A stretch of DNA of 64,000 nucleotides from Cavenderia fasciculata (taxonomy: Eukaryota > Evosea > Eumycetozoa > Acytosteliales > Cavenderiaceae). How positions within the stretch are numbered: the first letter of the stretch is position 1; every line of letters starts with the position of its first letter. This document shows positions 37,918 to 49,814 of the stretch, one piece after another. The position numbers and the translations under genes are program-made. The notes below the pieces were generated by a model. It was not told the DNA's origin. It worked only from the letters and a program-made list of their open reading frames with translations, and did no database searches. The stretch lies in assembly GCF_000203815.1 (NCBI RefSeq), contig NW_004457637.1, forward strand, positions 478,436-542,435. Reading direction: 5' to 3'.

Positions 37918-40319
37918 TCAGTCTTTATTATTACACAATGGTTGTGTTTGAAATTCCTTTGCTATGTTGGTTATTTCAACCTTGAGAGTGTTTATAATAT
38001 CTGCCAGGGCAACATCAATAAATACCTCCATTATGGTTGAACGCAAAACAGGTATTGAAACAAATGATTGTGGCACATTGACAAGACCAACACGTTGGAT
38101 AAAGGCATTTATAAAAGTTGTACCATGTGTCGAACTAATAGAGGTATTTGATAGGATGAGGTCATACTTGTTAGAGTCCAAATCTTGAGGAATTGAACTG
38201 AATCTTGAATAAATTCGATCATTAAACTGACAAAACTGTTGGTAGTCGGTATTTTGAATGCCATCTAGAGTTTTAAAGTTGAACGAGTAGCAAACGATAT
38301 TTTGGTCTGGTCCAACCTCTGCCAATCGTTGAATCAGATCCTTGTCGTCGCTGGCAATATCTTGATATGGCTTCAAGTTTCCATCGTCTTGGGTGATCTT
38401 TGCTTTTAAATATTTCAATTCGGCTAAACTTGGTGGATTTGTTATGCAGTGAACGACAAAGTTATTGGTCTCGTCGGCCATCCAGAGCAGAGAAAGATAA
38501 AAGAGTCTGGTAAGCAATAGGCACTTTTTATGAATCATACCGTATCCAGATTTTGATGTACGAATAAGAGAGTGGCTAAGGTACACTGCAGAGGCGGCTG
38601 CACCTGGTTTGCTTCCCTCGATACCATAGATACCGACACTTGTCACTTTAGAACTACCAATGTAGACGGCACTGTGAACAAGTGTATCTCTTTGTCGAGA
38701 GTTGCGATAGCAGATTGCACCAGCCGAATAGGGTACGTAACCACCTTTGTGAGGATCAATTGTTATAGTATCTACTCGAGAACAAGCATAAAGTTGTTTT
38801 CTTAGATACAAACTGCAATATATTTCTGGGTCATCTTTATCCATGTTGTTGTGTGGTGAGTTTGGGATCATCACAGTGGCAGATGGACAAAAAACATCTT
38901 CAAATGTATCTTGCTCAATGATATAGTCACTTCGTATACACGACAATAGATAACCTCCGAGTGCTGCGTCTACATGAATAGTGAAATCCAGTCCCCTTTG
39001 CCTAAATTCCTCTCGAATTCCTAGGATACCATCTATATCATCCACACTGCTCTCTTCTGTAGTGCCGAGTATTGCAATGACTGCAATGACTGGCGTGTGA
39101 TTGACAAGACACTGTCGCAATTCTTCTCTGAAAAGGACAAGGTCCATGTGTCCCTTTTCGTCGACTGGAACCTTTTTGGTACTCTTGGTTCCAAAGCCAA
39201 GGAGGTTCGATGCCTTTGGTATAGAATAATGGCTGGGACCCGATGCAATAAAGAGAGGTTCATTGATCTTGTGGTGTTGGAAAAACGAAAGGATACCAAG
39301 AGTTGATAGGTGATATTGTTTGACAAGGTAAATAACTTGACATGCTCCAATACCACAAATAGAAGCCACTCGGTGTGGAAGACCCACAGCAACATCGACA
39401 GATATATTTAGTGCTTCCCAAGAATCGAGGAGGGTAAGCTGTTTGGACTGTCCATTGCAAAGTTGAACGGAAAACGACGATGCAGGAGCCAAGAGAGGTT
39501 CATTTCTAATAGCCTCTGCCAAAGCCAATGGAATAAATTTGGTACATGATGCGCTCCACATTGCTTCATCGTTTGCCACTGTTCCTCCGCTTGTCAAATG
39601 ACCACTAGGGGATATGTGGTCCTGTAGATGGAGGAGGTTATGTGATTCGGATGGAAACTGAAATCCAATCATTCGGCACAAATCGTTGATTACCGCCATT
39701 TCGAGCCAAGTTGTAACCGGACTGGCTTGTGATGTAACATTATTTTGGTTGTATAACATCCCAGCAATATAACCAACCACCGATGCCATTGTTAAATCTG
39801 CATGCATGTGTGCCATATAACGCAATGAAGTAAATGGTATTGATCGTGTCAACAATTTTGATAGTTGTGTTGTTTTTTGCCTCATTTGTTCGGCAGTCTC
39901 AATAAACTCTGGTGTATCTTTAAATCCTTCTTTATAAACAGATACATCTCTACAATTGTATTTTCTTGAAGAAAAGTGGGTTTCTAAAGCAATATTGACC
40001 AATTCTTTAAATAATTGTGCATTCTCTGCCTAAGAAAGAAAAAAAAAAAAGAGAAAATTAGCATGAGTCACATTTTGAAACAGTTTTATACCAAAATAGG
40101 TTACCTTTGGGCCCAAGAAATGAGCAGTTGGTTGAAAATACTTTGTTGAACCTGATAGTCCTTGTATTTCTTTTCTAAAAACTTTATATTGTTCAATCAA
40201 ATCCTATTTAAAAATATATAATAGAAAAGTGTGTTCAGTAAAAATGCTCTATAAACATATCTATTCTTTTATATTGTAATTACTTTTTTTTGAATTTTTG
40301 GTAATTCTTTTGAATCCAT
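37918..40319 (-). CDS. bacterial-type tyrosine-decarboxylase-like PLP enzyme, copy B
   Basis: Exons 40319-40284 (12 codons, MDSKELPKIQKK), 40203-40105 and 40029-37918, 748 residues, the same length as copy A. It has PLP lysine motif TIDPHKGGYVPYSAGA, HVDAALGGYLLS, HYSIPKASNLLGFG, GTTEESSVDD and the same N-terminal LSGS...FLGPK|AEN junction with an intron at the same place. It carries one extra upstream intron. Compared with copy A, the residue after the PLP lysine (G for S) and the Trp of DAAWGG (L here) differ, which might alter substrate preference (inference). Head-to-tail orientation and shared intron imply duplication after intron gain. Confidence 0.88.
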
Positions 40320-40536
40320 TTGACATGTAAATAATTAATTAATAATTAAATTAATAAATAAATAAATAAATAATAAATAATAACAATAATTAATATTAAT
40401 AATAAATAAATAATAATAGTATGATCAATAAGATAAAAAAACAAGTTTAAACTATTTGGAAAAAATCCAAAGTGGATAAATCCAAAGTGGATAAATTAGA
40501 CCATATTTTGCCAATATCACAATGACTTTTGATATC

Positions 40537-40578
<42 letters not shown>

Positions 40579-41213
40579 GGAAAATAGATATTGCAATATT
40601 AAAAATAATATAAAATAACTGTCATTTTCATCTGTTCCCAATCTGTTGTACTCTATTTGAAAACTTGATTGTATTACTTAACACTTTTGGGTTTTTGTTT
40701 TTCTAGATGAATCTCATTTGTTATTTTATGTCATTTATGAATGTGTTATATCTCTTTCATATAATAGAACTAATTCTTACTAATAACATTTACATATTTA
40801 GATGAAATTAAAGGTTTGACTGTGCTAGGTCAAATAATCGCGATTCTTGTTGCTATACCAAATATATTTGTTGTTGATAATAAATTTGATCAACAATACT
40901 TCTTTTGTATGATCGAATGTAACCTCTAATTTCCATTGTCATGTTGTTGGACTCATTCAGTTCTTCTTATATAGAAGATTTATGATTGAATTGTTTGATC
41001 AAACAATTATGATAAAAAAATTACAGGGGCCGCGGAACCAAAAAAAAAAATCAATAAATTTTCAAAAAAAAAAAAAAAAAAAATCTGGCTCTACCCATGA
41101 CATCTATTCTTCTCTATTTGAACAATCAACCTCTGTATTATTTAAAAATTGTACATTATCCATTCTCTATTCTTTATTAACACCTGTAATCTATATACTA
41201 AAACAAAACAACA
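40320..41213. other. divergent interval between decarboxylase B and ARPC5 genes
   Basis: 894 bp with ATT/AAT microsatellite (about 40540-40577), a 15-bp tandem duplication (40463-40492), A runs at 41039-41050 and 41064-41083, and a short GC-rich spot GGGGCCGCGG near 41025. No RNA gene or credible ORF. Confidence 0.5.
40463..40492 (+). repeat. 15-bp perfect tandem duplication
   Basis: Unit AAATCCAAAGTGGAT twice head to tail, followed by a partial third start (AAAT). Confidence 0.85.
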
Positions 41214-41361
41214 ATGAGCAACTACGAAGAAGAAAACATCGATTCTGGTTCAGTAGCAGGCAAGTCAGACGCTGAATACAAGCAAGATATCTCTGCTCGT
41301 GAAAAGGAAGTAGCAAAGTTTTTGAATCAGTATGTAGTAGTAGTTTATAGCAGCTGCTAAA

Positions 41362-41414
<53 letters not shown>

Positions 41415-41761
41415 TCCTCTTCTAATCATCATTTCCGATTTTACTTAATACTAGAGGAAAACCATCTGAAGCCATCCCAATTGCTCTTCAAGACCCACCA
41501 ATTTACACCAAATCACAAGCTATCAAAGATCAAAATTCTGCAGTTGTTGTTGGATTATTAGGACAAGTAAAGGAAAAGGATGTTGATGCATGCGTTGAAC
41601 GTCTCGATGCCGACCAATTGGACATCTTGATGAAATACATCTACCGTGGACTTGCCACTGGTGATAACTCTGCCATCTTTTTCAAGTGGTTCGAAGCTAC
41701 TCTCAAGAAGGGTGGTATCGGTTCAGTTGTCAGAGCCATCTCTGAAAGAAAGACTGTTTAA
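41214..41761 (+). CDS. arcE: Arp2/3 complex subunit 5 (ARPC5, p16)
   Basis: Exons 41214-41329 and 41455-41761, 140 residues. ARPC5 features are the acidic N-terminus MSNYEEENIDSGSV, the helical KSQAIKDQNSAVVVGLLGQV, the LDILMKYIYRGL stretch and the terminal GGIGSVVRAISERKTV (animal ARPC5 GGVGSIVRVLTARKTV). It is a structural subunit that tethers ARPC1 within the Arp2/3 actin nucleator. The intron (41330-41454) holds a pure CT repeat of over 40 bp directly before its pyrimidine-rich end. Strong codon bias toward C-ending codons fits an abundant protein. Confidence 0.96.
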
Positions 41762-41970
41762 ACTTTCCCCCCAAAAACTAAAGCTAAATAATATTATTTA
41801 TTAAAACCAAAAAAAAAAAAGGAAAAGAGAGATAAGATATTCCTTTTTTATTATTCCTTTTTATTATTATTCCTTTTTGATATTGTATTAAATAAATGAA
41901 AAAACAATATGAATACCATTCAAGTGTGTGTAAGTTATATATATGTATATCTTTTTTTTATTTATTTAAT

Positions 41971-43539
41971 TTATTTTCCTGGGATATCCTTTTGTTTATC
42001 AGCATCTTCAAATACTTGTCTGATAATGACAATACATTCATCCAATTGTTCACGAGTAATGGTAAGGGGTGGAGCCATACGAATAATGTGGTCATGAGTT
42101 GGTTTGGCAAGAAGTCCCTTTTCAGCAAACATTAGACAAATTTCCCATGCAGTGATCTTGGCATTTGGATCGACGACAATGGCATTGAGTAAGCCCTTTC
42201 CTCTAACGAGTTGGATCAATGGTGACTTGATCTTTAAGACTTGATTTCTAAAGTGTTCACCCAACTCTTGTGACTTTTCAGCAAGGTTCTCTACCTTTAG
42301 TACTTCCAATGCGGCCATGGCAACAGCAGAGGCAAGTGGACTGCCACCATATGTTGAGCCATGTTCACCTGGCTTGATGGTCAACATGACATTCTTTGAT
42401 GATAAAACGGCAGAGATTGGCAATAGACCACCTGAAATGGCCTTTCCAAGCAATAAAATATCTGGCTTTACTTGCTCCCAATCGCAACATAATAATTTGC
42501 CAGTTCTGCACAATCCAGTTTGGATTTCGTCGGCAATAAATAAAACATTATACTTTTTACATAATTCATAGCATTTCTTCAAGTATCCTTCATCTGGTAC
42601 AACGACACTAGAAAGAAGAAATAAATAAATAATAATAAAATTAGAATAAATAAAAATATAATAATAAATGATCAAAAAATAATATTATTCCTGTTGTGTA
42701 CATACCCAGCCTCTCCTTGAATTGGTTCGACAATGAAACCACAAATACGACTGCCGTGTTGTTTTAAAACTTGTTCTAGTTGCTCGGTATTGTTATAATC
42801 AATCTTTACAAATCCACTCAAGAGTGGACCATAGTTGGAGTATGAAGTTGGATCGTCACTCAGGGAGATGACACCAATGGTTCTACCATGGAAACATCCC
42901 TTGCAACTAATTATAATAGCTTCATCTTCTGGAATTTGCTTGTGAACATAACCCCATCTACGTGCCAATTTAATGCCAGTTTCGACAGCCTCGGCACCAG
43001 TGTTCATTGGGAGTACCATTTCATAGCCAAAGAAATCGGTAATGTATTTGGCATATTGTGGGAATACTTCATTGTAAAAAGCTCTTGAACTCAATGCACA
43101 CTTTTGAGCTTGGCTTATCAAAGCTTCAACAATCTTTGGGTGACTATGACCTAGAGATAGAGATAGAGATAGAGAGAGAGAGAGAGAGAGATATAGATAT
43201 ATATTTATATGAATGGTTGGTTTGTTAGTATCACAATCAATCAATATACATTTTGTTATTGTATCACTGTTGTTTTATTATTATTATTCATACCTTGATT
43301 GAACAGCAGAATATGAACTTAAGAAATCATAATAACGCTTGTCTTCAGTGTCCCAAACATAGACACCTTGTGCTTTCTTGAAATACGACTGGAATTGGAT
43401 GATAGGTGTGAGCAGCATATGAAGCCTCCAATTTCATCAATTGATCAGAGCTTAATGATTCGGAAATTAATCCATCTTTTTTAATCAAATCGCTTGGTGG
43501 TGGTGTTGTGCTACTGCTGCTGTTGTTAAGTGGTTCCAT
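41971..43539 (-). CDS. oatA: ornithine aminotransferase, with two apparent 1-bp frameshifts in exon 1
   Basis: Exons 43539-43294, 43150-42706 and 42607-41971. Class III PLP aminotransferase: [92 protein letters not shown] Lys in [10 protein letters not shown]. It converts ornithine to glutamate-5-semialdehyde, usually in mitochondria. Exon 1 cannot be read in one frame: one extra base in the AAA at 43381-43383 (TTT on the coding strand) and one extra base near 43298 (GTTCAATCAAG where GTTAATCAAG is expected). Removing both also restores the splice phase to the GGT of GHSH. This is either assembly error or a recent pseudogene; the other two exons are clean. Confidence 0.85.
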
Positions 43540-43551
43540 CTTTTTTAATAT

Positions 43552-43552
<1 letters not shown>

Positions 43553-43621
<69 letters not shown>
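43553..43621 (-). repeat. (TTG)n / (CAA)n microsatellite in OAT 5' leader
   Basis: About 23 pure TTG units immediately upstream of the OAT ATG, i.e. CAA repeats in the transcript leader. Not part of the reading frame. Confidence 0.9.
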
Positions 43622-43624
<3 letters not shown>

Positions 43625-43916
43625 TTATATACAAGTTTTGGTATTCTATAAAAATAGAAAATAAAAGAAAAAGAGTGAGGAAAAGATAGAGAGATAAAGT
43701 CAAGTTAATAATGACAAAGGTAGGATTATAAAACAATCTTTTGTGTAATGTCTACTGCTATTGGTGATGATGCAAAGGAAGAGAAAAAGGTTATTAAAAA
43801 CAAGACAAGGAATAAAAGAATAGAGAAAAGAAGATTTAAAGATAATAAATGAAATTTGGTGTAACGTAGAGAGAAAAAGAGGTATAAAGAGTAAGATTGC
43901 TGCCCAACTCACTCTC

Positions 43917-43947
<31 letters not shown>

Positions 43948-44621
43948 TTTGATGACAACTATTACACCAAATTTACCACATACACACAAACACAGACCAC
44001 CCACAACAACAACAATAATATGGTTGTTGCCCTTAAAATGTGCACATATTGATTATATGCATTTTTTCATATTTAAATCTAGAGAAGGGGTGCGTGGGAG
44101 GAGAGGAGAGGAGAACAACAAATAATTTTGTACAAAAATATAATTATTCTAAATGTATTCACAAACCTGAGATCTATATTATATAAAAAGAAATATGGTG
44201 ATGAGAGTAATAATAATAATAATTCCAAACTATTTAAATGAATGTTTTGTGTCTTATTACATTTGTCTAATATTTAAAAATATATATGTTGGGAATTAAA
44301 TTGTATTAAAAAAAAAAAAAAAAAAAAAAAAAACTCTTTTGTTTATTATTATTATTGACAAAAACAATTGTTAAATTTCTAAAACTGGCAATCTATAAAG
44401 CGAAGCTCGAGAAAAATAAATTAAAAATAAATAAATAAAAATATCGATATTGTTGTTGTGGAGAAGAAATATGATTTCAAGTTGAGTAGTAGAGATTATC
44501 TAAAATCATATGCTATGTGTTGTTGTTGTTGTTGTAACTACAAGAGAGACACTGTTGTAATGTTCTTACTTTGAATGATTAACTGTTGTAAAAGTTAAAA
44601 GTAAAGTAAAGTAAAAAAAGA

Positions 44622-44882
44622 ATGACTCAACACCTACCACTGACAACATCAACAACAACCAAAAAAAAAAAAAAAAGGTTGTTCAATTTAAAAAAGCCTG
44701 CAAAGAGAAAAAGAAGATCTTGGGACGAAAAATTCATTCAAGACCACCAAGATATCTTTGGAGGGTCATCTGACGAAAGAATGATTCAACAACGAGGAGG
44801 TGCAAAGATCTTTGACAAAGGAAGGCTGCACCCCACTTTTTCTGTGTACACACCATCAACATTGTTTGTCTGCAAACATTAA
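44622..44882 (+). CDS. small hypothetical ORF, 86 aa, uncertain
   Basis: Open frame from ATG with Thr-rich start, a Lys run encoded by about 16 A, then a basic stretch (FNLKKPAKRKRRSWDEKF) and a mixed C-terminal half. The amino-acid mix after the A run looks more protein-like than other spurious frames in this spacer. There is no family match, signal peptide or neighbour support. It could be a fragment of a larger spliced gene or chance. Confidence 0.25.
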   Translation: MTQHLPLTTSTTTKKKKKRLFNLKKPAKRKRRSWDEKFIQDHQDIFGGSSDERMIQQRGGAKIFDKGRLHPTFSVYTPSTLFVCKH

Positions 44883-45039
44883 ATAGGTCATCCAATATTT
44901 TATTTTTATTTTTATTTTTTATAGATTCTACTTTGTAGTCACACAAATCTAATTATAATTAAGAAAACATAAAAATATATAAATATATATATATATATAA
45001 TATTAATATAATTATGAGTGGTTCAGAGCTACCTGAACC

Positions 45040-45042
<3 letters not shown>

Positions 45043-45082
<40 letters not shown>
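45043..45082 (+). repeat. T40 homopolymer
   Basis: Forty consecutive T, among the longest uninterrupted runs in the window, 180 bp upstream of the next gene. T runs near dictyostelid start sites are common. Confidence 0.9.
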
Positions 45083-45086
<4 letters not shown>

Positions 45087-45180
45087 ATTGGAGGTTTTGG
45101 ATAGGGTTTTCTAAAACTGATTGTAAAGCACTGCATGACAACATTAGTATCGTATTTAACAACAAAACACAAACATACAG

Positions 45181-45183
<3 letters not shown>

Positions 45184-45239
<56 letters not shown>
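45184..45239 (+). repeat. (GA)n microsatellite in 5' leader
   Basis: About 27 GA units with one C interruption, ending 26 bp before the ATG at 45265. Confidence 0.9.
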
Positions 45240-45243
<4 letters not shown>

Positions 45244-45264
45244 TAGAAATAATCTTTTTAAAAG

Positions 45265-46830
45265 ATGTCACATAAAGATAATATGACCAAGTTCTCATCA
45301 TTGAGATTATTGTCTATTAGTCGTATATCAGATCATATTAATAGGGGTAGTAGTAGTAGTACTGGTTCGACCACCACACCCACATCAAACACTGGTGTAC
45401 CATCTAATATTCTATCATACGATCAAGAGTCAAATATACACAAACCATTGGATCTTTATCTTCAATTTCCCGATAATTTCAAATATCACCTTCGAGTATC
45501 CAACGGTGACACTGTACAGTCTACAAAGAAAAAGCTATCAGAAGAGTTGCTTATTCAATCATCATCTCTAGTTTTCAGTCACAATGACAATATTATGATT
45601 GATCCTCTTTCCTTTTCTGATTTCGAACACATACGACACAAAGATCAAGTTACATTATTGGTAAAGGTAAATTATAAAACAACAAACAAACAAACAAACA
45701 AACAAACAAACAAACAAACAAACAAACAAACAAACAAACAAACAAACAAACAAACAAACAAACAAACAAACAAACAAAAGATGATCATATAATCATAGCA
45801 TTCCTATTTTATTTACTAATAGCTATTAATTTAGATTGTTGGAAATACTCCATTCTGTAGGGAAAAAATACTATGCAATATTGAAAAGAGAAAAGAAGAG
45901 ATTACAGGAAAAGTAATCATTGGAAATAGTAATAGCTTGAATGGATCACCATTGTCATCGTCACCAAAATTATCTCTACTTTCGCTCGATGGAATTGGTG
46001 GAATCTGTTCTATTGGTAGTGAGCAACTCCTCACACCAACATCTCCATCTGGTTTTAAAAGTGCTCGTAGGCATTCAGTACAACCTCCTCCTTTATCTTC
46101 TTCCTCTTTAGAAACTAGTGAAAATAATATTATTGATAATTGTAATAATAATAATCAAAATAATCAAAATAATCAAAATAATAATAATATTATTATTGGT
46201 AAAGATTCTATCCAACCAATTATAGAATCATCGTTCAAAGACCTCTCACTTTATAAAGAGGTTTCTACTTTGTCATCACAAATTCAAACAACATCATCAT
46301 CGTCATCAGATCATCATACTCACAATGTAGATATTCAAAACCAAACACCACTACCATCAATAACAACATCAACAACAAAAACATGTACACAAGATGATTC
46401 ATTAAAATCAGATTCATATGGTAACAAAACACCTTCTACAATGATAATGTCACCTGTTACAACAAGTGGTAGAACCCCACCACCATCATCATCATCATCA
46501 TCATCATCAATGATTGTTGGGTCACCTACATCGTCATCAATGATGAGCCCATCACATAGAAAGACACATCTTAGAATTGGTTCACTTGCAGCAGATTTAT
46601 CGTTGACTAGGACTCTGGAAAGAGATCACTTGCATTTTAATGATAACAATAGCAACAGTGGTGGGAGTTCTAATAGTGGACACAGTAGCACGAGCAGTAG
46701 TCATACCAATTCACCTTTAATCATTACACCTTCTTTAACAACATCTGCATCGTCGTCCAAACAAATAAGAAATATAACAAAATCATCTTTTGATCCTCCC
46801 ATTTTTGATTTGGATGGTGATATATCCCAA

Positions 46831-46880
<50 letters not shown>

Positions 46881-46974
46881 GTTTACAGAGGTTAAACAAA
46901 CAGAAATATCGCCATCATCATCATCATCATCATCGTTATCACCAAAGCCTGGTCTGCTCAATCCCAACGATTAG
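45265..46974 (+). CDS. Ser/Asn-rich protein with possible ubiquitin-like N-terminal domain
   Basis: Exons 45265-45666 and 45835-46974, 513 residues. Not recognised as a named family. Residues ~60-134 have the strand-helix-strand pattern of a ubiquitin/RA-like beta-grasp (LDLYLQFPDNFKYHLRVSNG, DTVQSTKKKLSEELL, SLVFSHNDNI, KDQVTLLVK), a weak structural guess. The rest is low complexity: Asn/Gln repeats, Ser runs, and scattered conserved-looking SP/RTPPP motifs that could be phosphosites (RRHSVQPPP, SLAADLSLTRTLERDH). An Asn run encoded by AAT (46832-46881) lies near the end. The single intron contains a long CAAA microsatellite. Confidence 0.75.
45682..45778 (+). repeat. (CAAA)n tetranucleotide microsatellite inside intron
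   Basis: About 24 uninterrupted CAAA units filling more than half of intron 45667-45834. Confidence 0.92.
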
Positions 46975-47398
46975 GTTGGCTAAAAAAAATAAAATATATT
47001 ATCCCAAATAATAAAATTTTGGGATAATCTGTCTGTTCAATACTTGATGTTCTTGGAAATTTTGATCATCATCCGTATTCTTTTTTTGTCTATTCATACA
47101 CACATAATAATGAATGTATGTATAAAGAAATATATATTTATTCATAATTCATGCAGACTTATCATTCTTTCATTGTTAGAATAAATTATCAATACTAAAA
47201 GGTAGTTATATTCGAGTTCTTACACAGAACAGTAATAAACTACTGAACCATCATCACAGCAGAAGCAGCAACTACTTTTATTTGACCAAACGGTTCCCTA
47301 CTACTACAACTACTACTACTTCTACAAACATAAATACTTTATTTAATCTATCCCATCAAACAACTACTACTTTGACTTCAACTTTTAATACAACTTTA
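46975..47398. other. spacer upstream of class II RNR gene
   Basis: The 3' flank of the preceding gene, with ATTATCCCAAA-TAATAAAA-TTTTGGGATAAT forming a hairpin at about 46999-47026, and the RNR 5' region. The RNR frame is open back to 47180 without an ATG, so an unannotated upstream exon carrying a targeting peptide is possible. Confidence 0.45.
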
Positions 47399-49748
47399 AT
47401 GAATTACAAAACATCGATGTTTACAACTACAACCACATTGAAAAGCCATATAAACGAATCACCAGCAGTATCATTATCGTTTAGTGAAGAGCTACAACAA
47501 CAGCAGCAGCAGCAACAACAACCACACCAAACACCATTCTATGAAAGTAGATCTGCAAGAAAGTTTCAACTATCAAAACAATTTATAGATGGATATTCTC
47601 AAAAACAAGTCCCATTTGGGTTTGGAGTATTGGGAGAGTTGGTTTATCGTCGAACATACTCAAGAATCAAACCAGATACTGGCACAAATGAGCAGTGGTA
47701 TGAAACTGTAGAGAGAGTTGTCAATGGTACTTATAATATGCAAAAGCAATGGATAGAAAAGCATGGATTAGACTGGAACACCTCAAAGGCACAACAATCC
47801 GCACAAAAAATGTATGATAAAATCTTTACAATGAAATTCTTACCCCCAGGTAGAGGTCTTTGGGCAATGGGAAGTCCATTGACAGAGGAAAGAGGTCTAT
47901 ATGCCTCACTAAACAATTGTGCTTTTGTCTCTACCGACAATATCAAACAATTTCCATCCAAACCATTCATCTTTCTCATGGACGCTTCAATGTTGGGTGT
48001 CGGCGTTGGTTTTGATACCAAAGGTGCAGGAACCCTCATTGTCAAAGGCCCAAAATTGGATAAAACAAATTCTTTCAAAATTCCAGACTCTAGAGAAGGT
48101 TGGGTAGAGTCTGTTAGATTAACATTGGATTCTTATTTTTTAAATAAACCAAAACAAGTAAGTAAGAAGTAAAAACAAAAAAAAAAGATAAAAAGGATAA
48201 AAAGAAAAACTAATCATTTTTATTTATTTTATTTTATTTTTTTAGGTTTTTGATTATTCTTTAATTAGAGGAGAAGGAGTACCTATCAAAGGATTTGGAG
48301 GATATAGTTCAGGACCAGAGTCATTAAAATTACTTCATCATTCAATTTGTGAAACTTTGGACAAATCGATTGGAAAACCAATTACTGTTACAAATATTGT
48401 AGATTTAATGAATTTGATTGGAAAATGTGTTGTTTCTGGAAATGTAAGATGGATTAATCATACTAATACATAGATGGATTGATTATTAATCTATTTTTTT
48501 TTTTTTTTTTTATATATTTAGACAAGACAAACAGCAGAGATTGCATTTGGAGATCCAGAAAGTCAGGAATATATTAATTTAAAGAATTATAAAGTGAACC
48601 CACATAGACAAGAGTTTGGATGGACGAGTAATAATTCTGTATTTTCCAAATTGGGAATGGATTACCAATCGATATGTGAGAGAATTGTAGATAATGGGGA
48701 GCCTGGATTCGCATGGTTGGAGAATATGCAACAATTCAGTCGAATGGACAGTACTGTAGGAGATTGGAAAGACAAGAGAGCAATGGGAGGAAATCCATGC
48801 TTGGAGCAAACACTTGAATCCTTTGAACTTTGTTGTTTGGTCGAAACATTCCCAAATAACCATACCGACTTTGAAGATTTCAAAGAGACACTGAAATATG
48901 CCTTTCTTTATGCAAAGACTGTTACATTGGGTAGAACCCAATGGCCAGACACTAACAAGGTGCTACTGCGAAATAGAAGAATTGGGTGTTCAATGAGTGG
49001 TATTGCCCAGTTTATTACCAACCGTGGATTAAATCAACTCAAACAATGGTGCACTGACGGGTATGAAATGATTCAAGAACATGACAGAGCATATTCAGAG
49101 TGGCTGGCAATTCCCAAATCGATAAAGACAACTTCAATCAAACCAAGTGGAACGGTTTCATTGTTGGCAGGTGCAACCCCAGGCATGCACTATCCAATCT
49201 CTGAATACTACATTAGAAGAGTTCGTCTGCCACGTAGCAGTTCCCTATTGGATTCTTTACGTGAGGCTGGTTATCATATCGAACCAGCAGTCGACAACAA
49301 GTTTAATGTGGTGGTGGAAATTCCAATTCACTCTGGAGCCAATATTCGTAAAGCAAAGAGTTTAACAATGTGGGAGCAATTATCACTCGCTTCATTCCTC
49401 CAAAAGTATTGGGCCGACAATCAAGTCAGTTGCACTGTTACCTTTGACCCAAAACTTGAGGGACATCAATTACCTTTTGCCTTGGACTACTTCCAATATC
49501 AACTCAAGGGTGTTAGTTTCTTACCATCCATGTCTGACGAAATGATCTATGAACAAATGCCATATGAAGAGATTGATGCCCAAACTTACCTCAAGAGAGC
49601 AGCCAATCTAAAACCAGTCGACTTTAACAAATACCAAAGAGAAGCTATCGAGCCCAAACCAGATAAATTTTGTGATTCATCTTCTTGTATAATTTCTAGT
49701 AATACAACTTTACCTCGATCATTACAAGTTGAACCTGAGAATTTATAA
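47399..49748 (+). CDS. adenosylcobalamin-dependent (class II) ribonucleoside-triphosphate reductase
   Basis: Exons 47399-48157, 48246-48443 and 48522-49748, 727 residues. Monomeric RTPR of the Lactobacillus type: LPPGRGLWAMGSP, LNNCAFVST (redox Cys ~174), MLGVGVGFDTKGAG (B12/dNTP region), GGNPCLEQ with the thiyl-radical Cys (~412) and catalytic Glu two residues on, second redox Cys 11 residues later (ELCC), and a C-terminal CDSSSC shuttle pair. Spacing of radical and redox cysteines equals that of L. leichmannii RTPR (408/419). It reduces NTPs to dNTPs without oxygen, using B12. The N-terminal ~80 residues are a Thr/Gln-rich extension. The frame stays open upstream without ATG, so 47399 is a minimum start. 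Confidence 0.93.
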
Positions 49749-49814
49749 ATCAATAAATAAAAAAATATAAAAAATAATTATTATTTTTATTATTATTTTT
49801 TATTTTTTATTTAT

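Larger units (their letters stand above)
43540..45264. other. 1.7-kb spacer, mostly non-coding
   Basis: Holds a TTG microsatellite next to the OAT start, CT repeats near 43917-43948, A runs (44308-44333), one possible small ORF (44622-44882, listed separately), a 40-base T run and a GA microsatellite. No family-supported gene. Confidence 0.5.

Noticed and set aside
43294-43383. Programmed frameshifting as an explanation for the OAT exon
   Set aside because: Two separate shifts, no known recoding in OAT, no slippery site; sequence error or mutation is simpler.
45682-45778. Regular repeats suggestive of an array such as CRISPR
   Set aside because: It is a pure CAAA microsatellite without spacers, in a eukaryotic intron.
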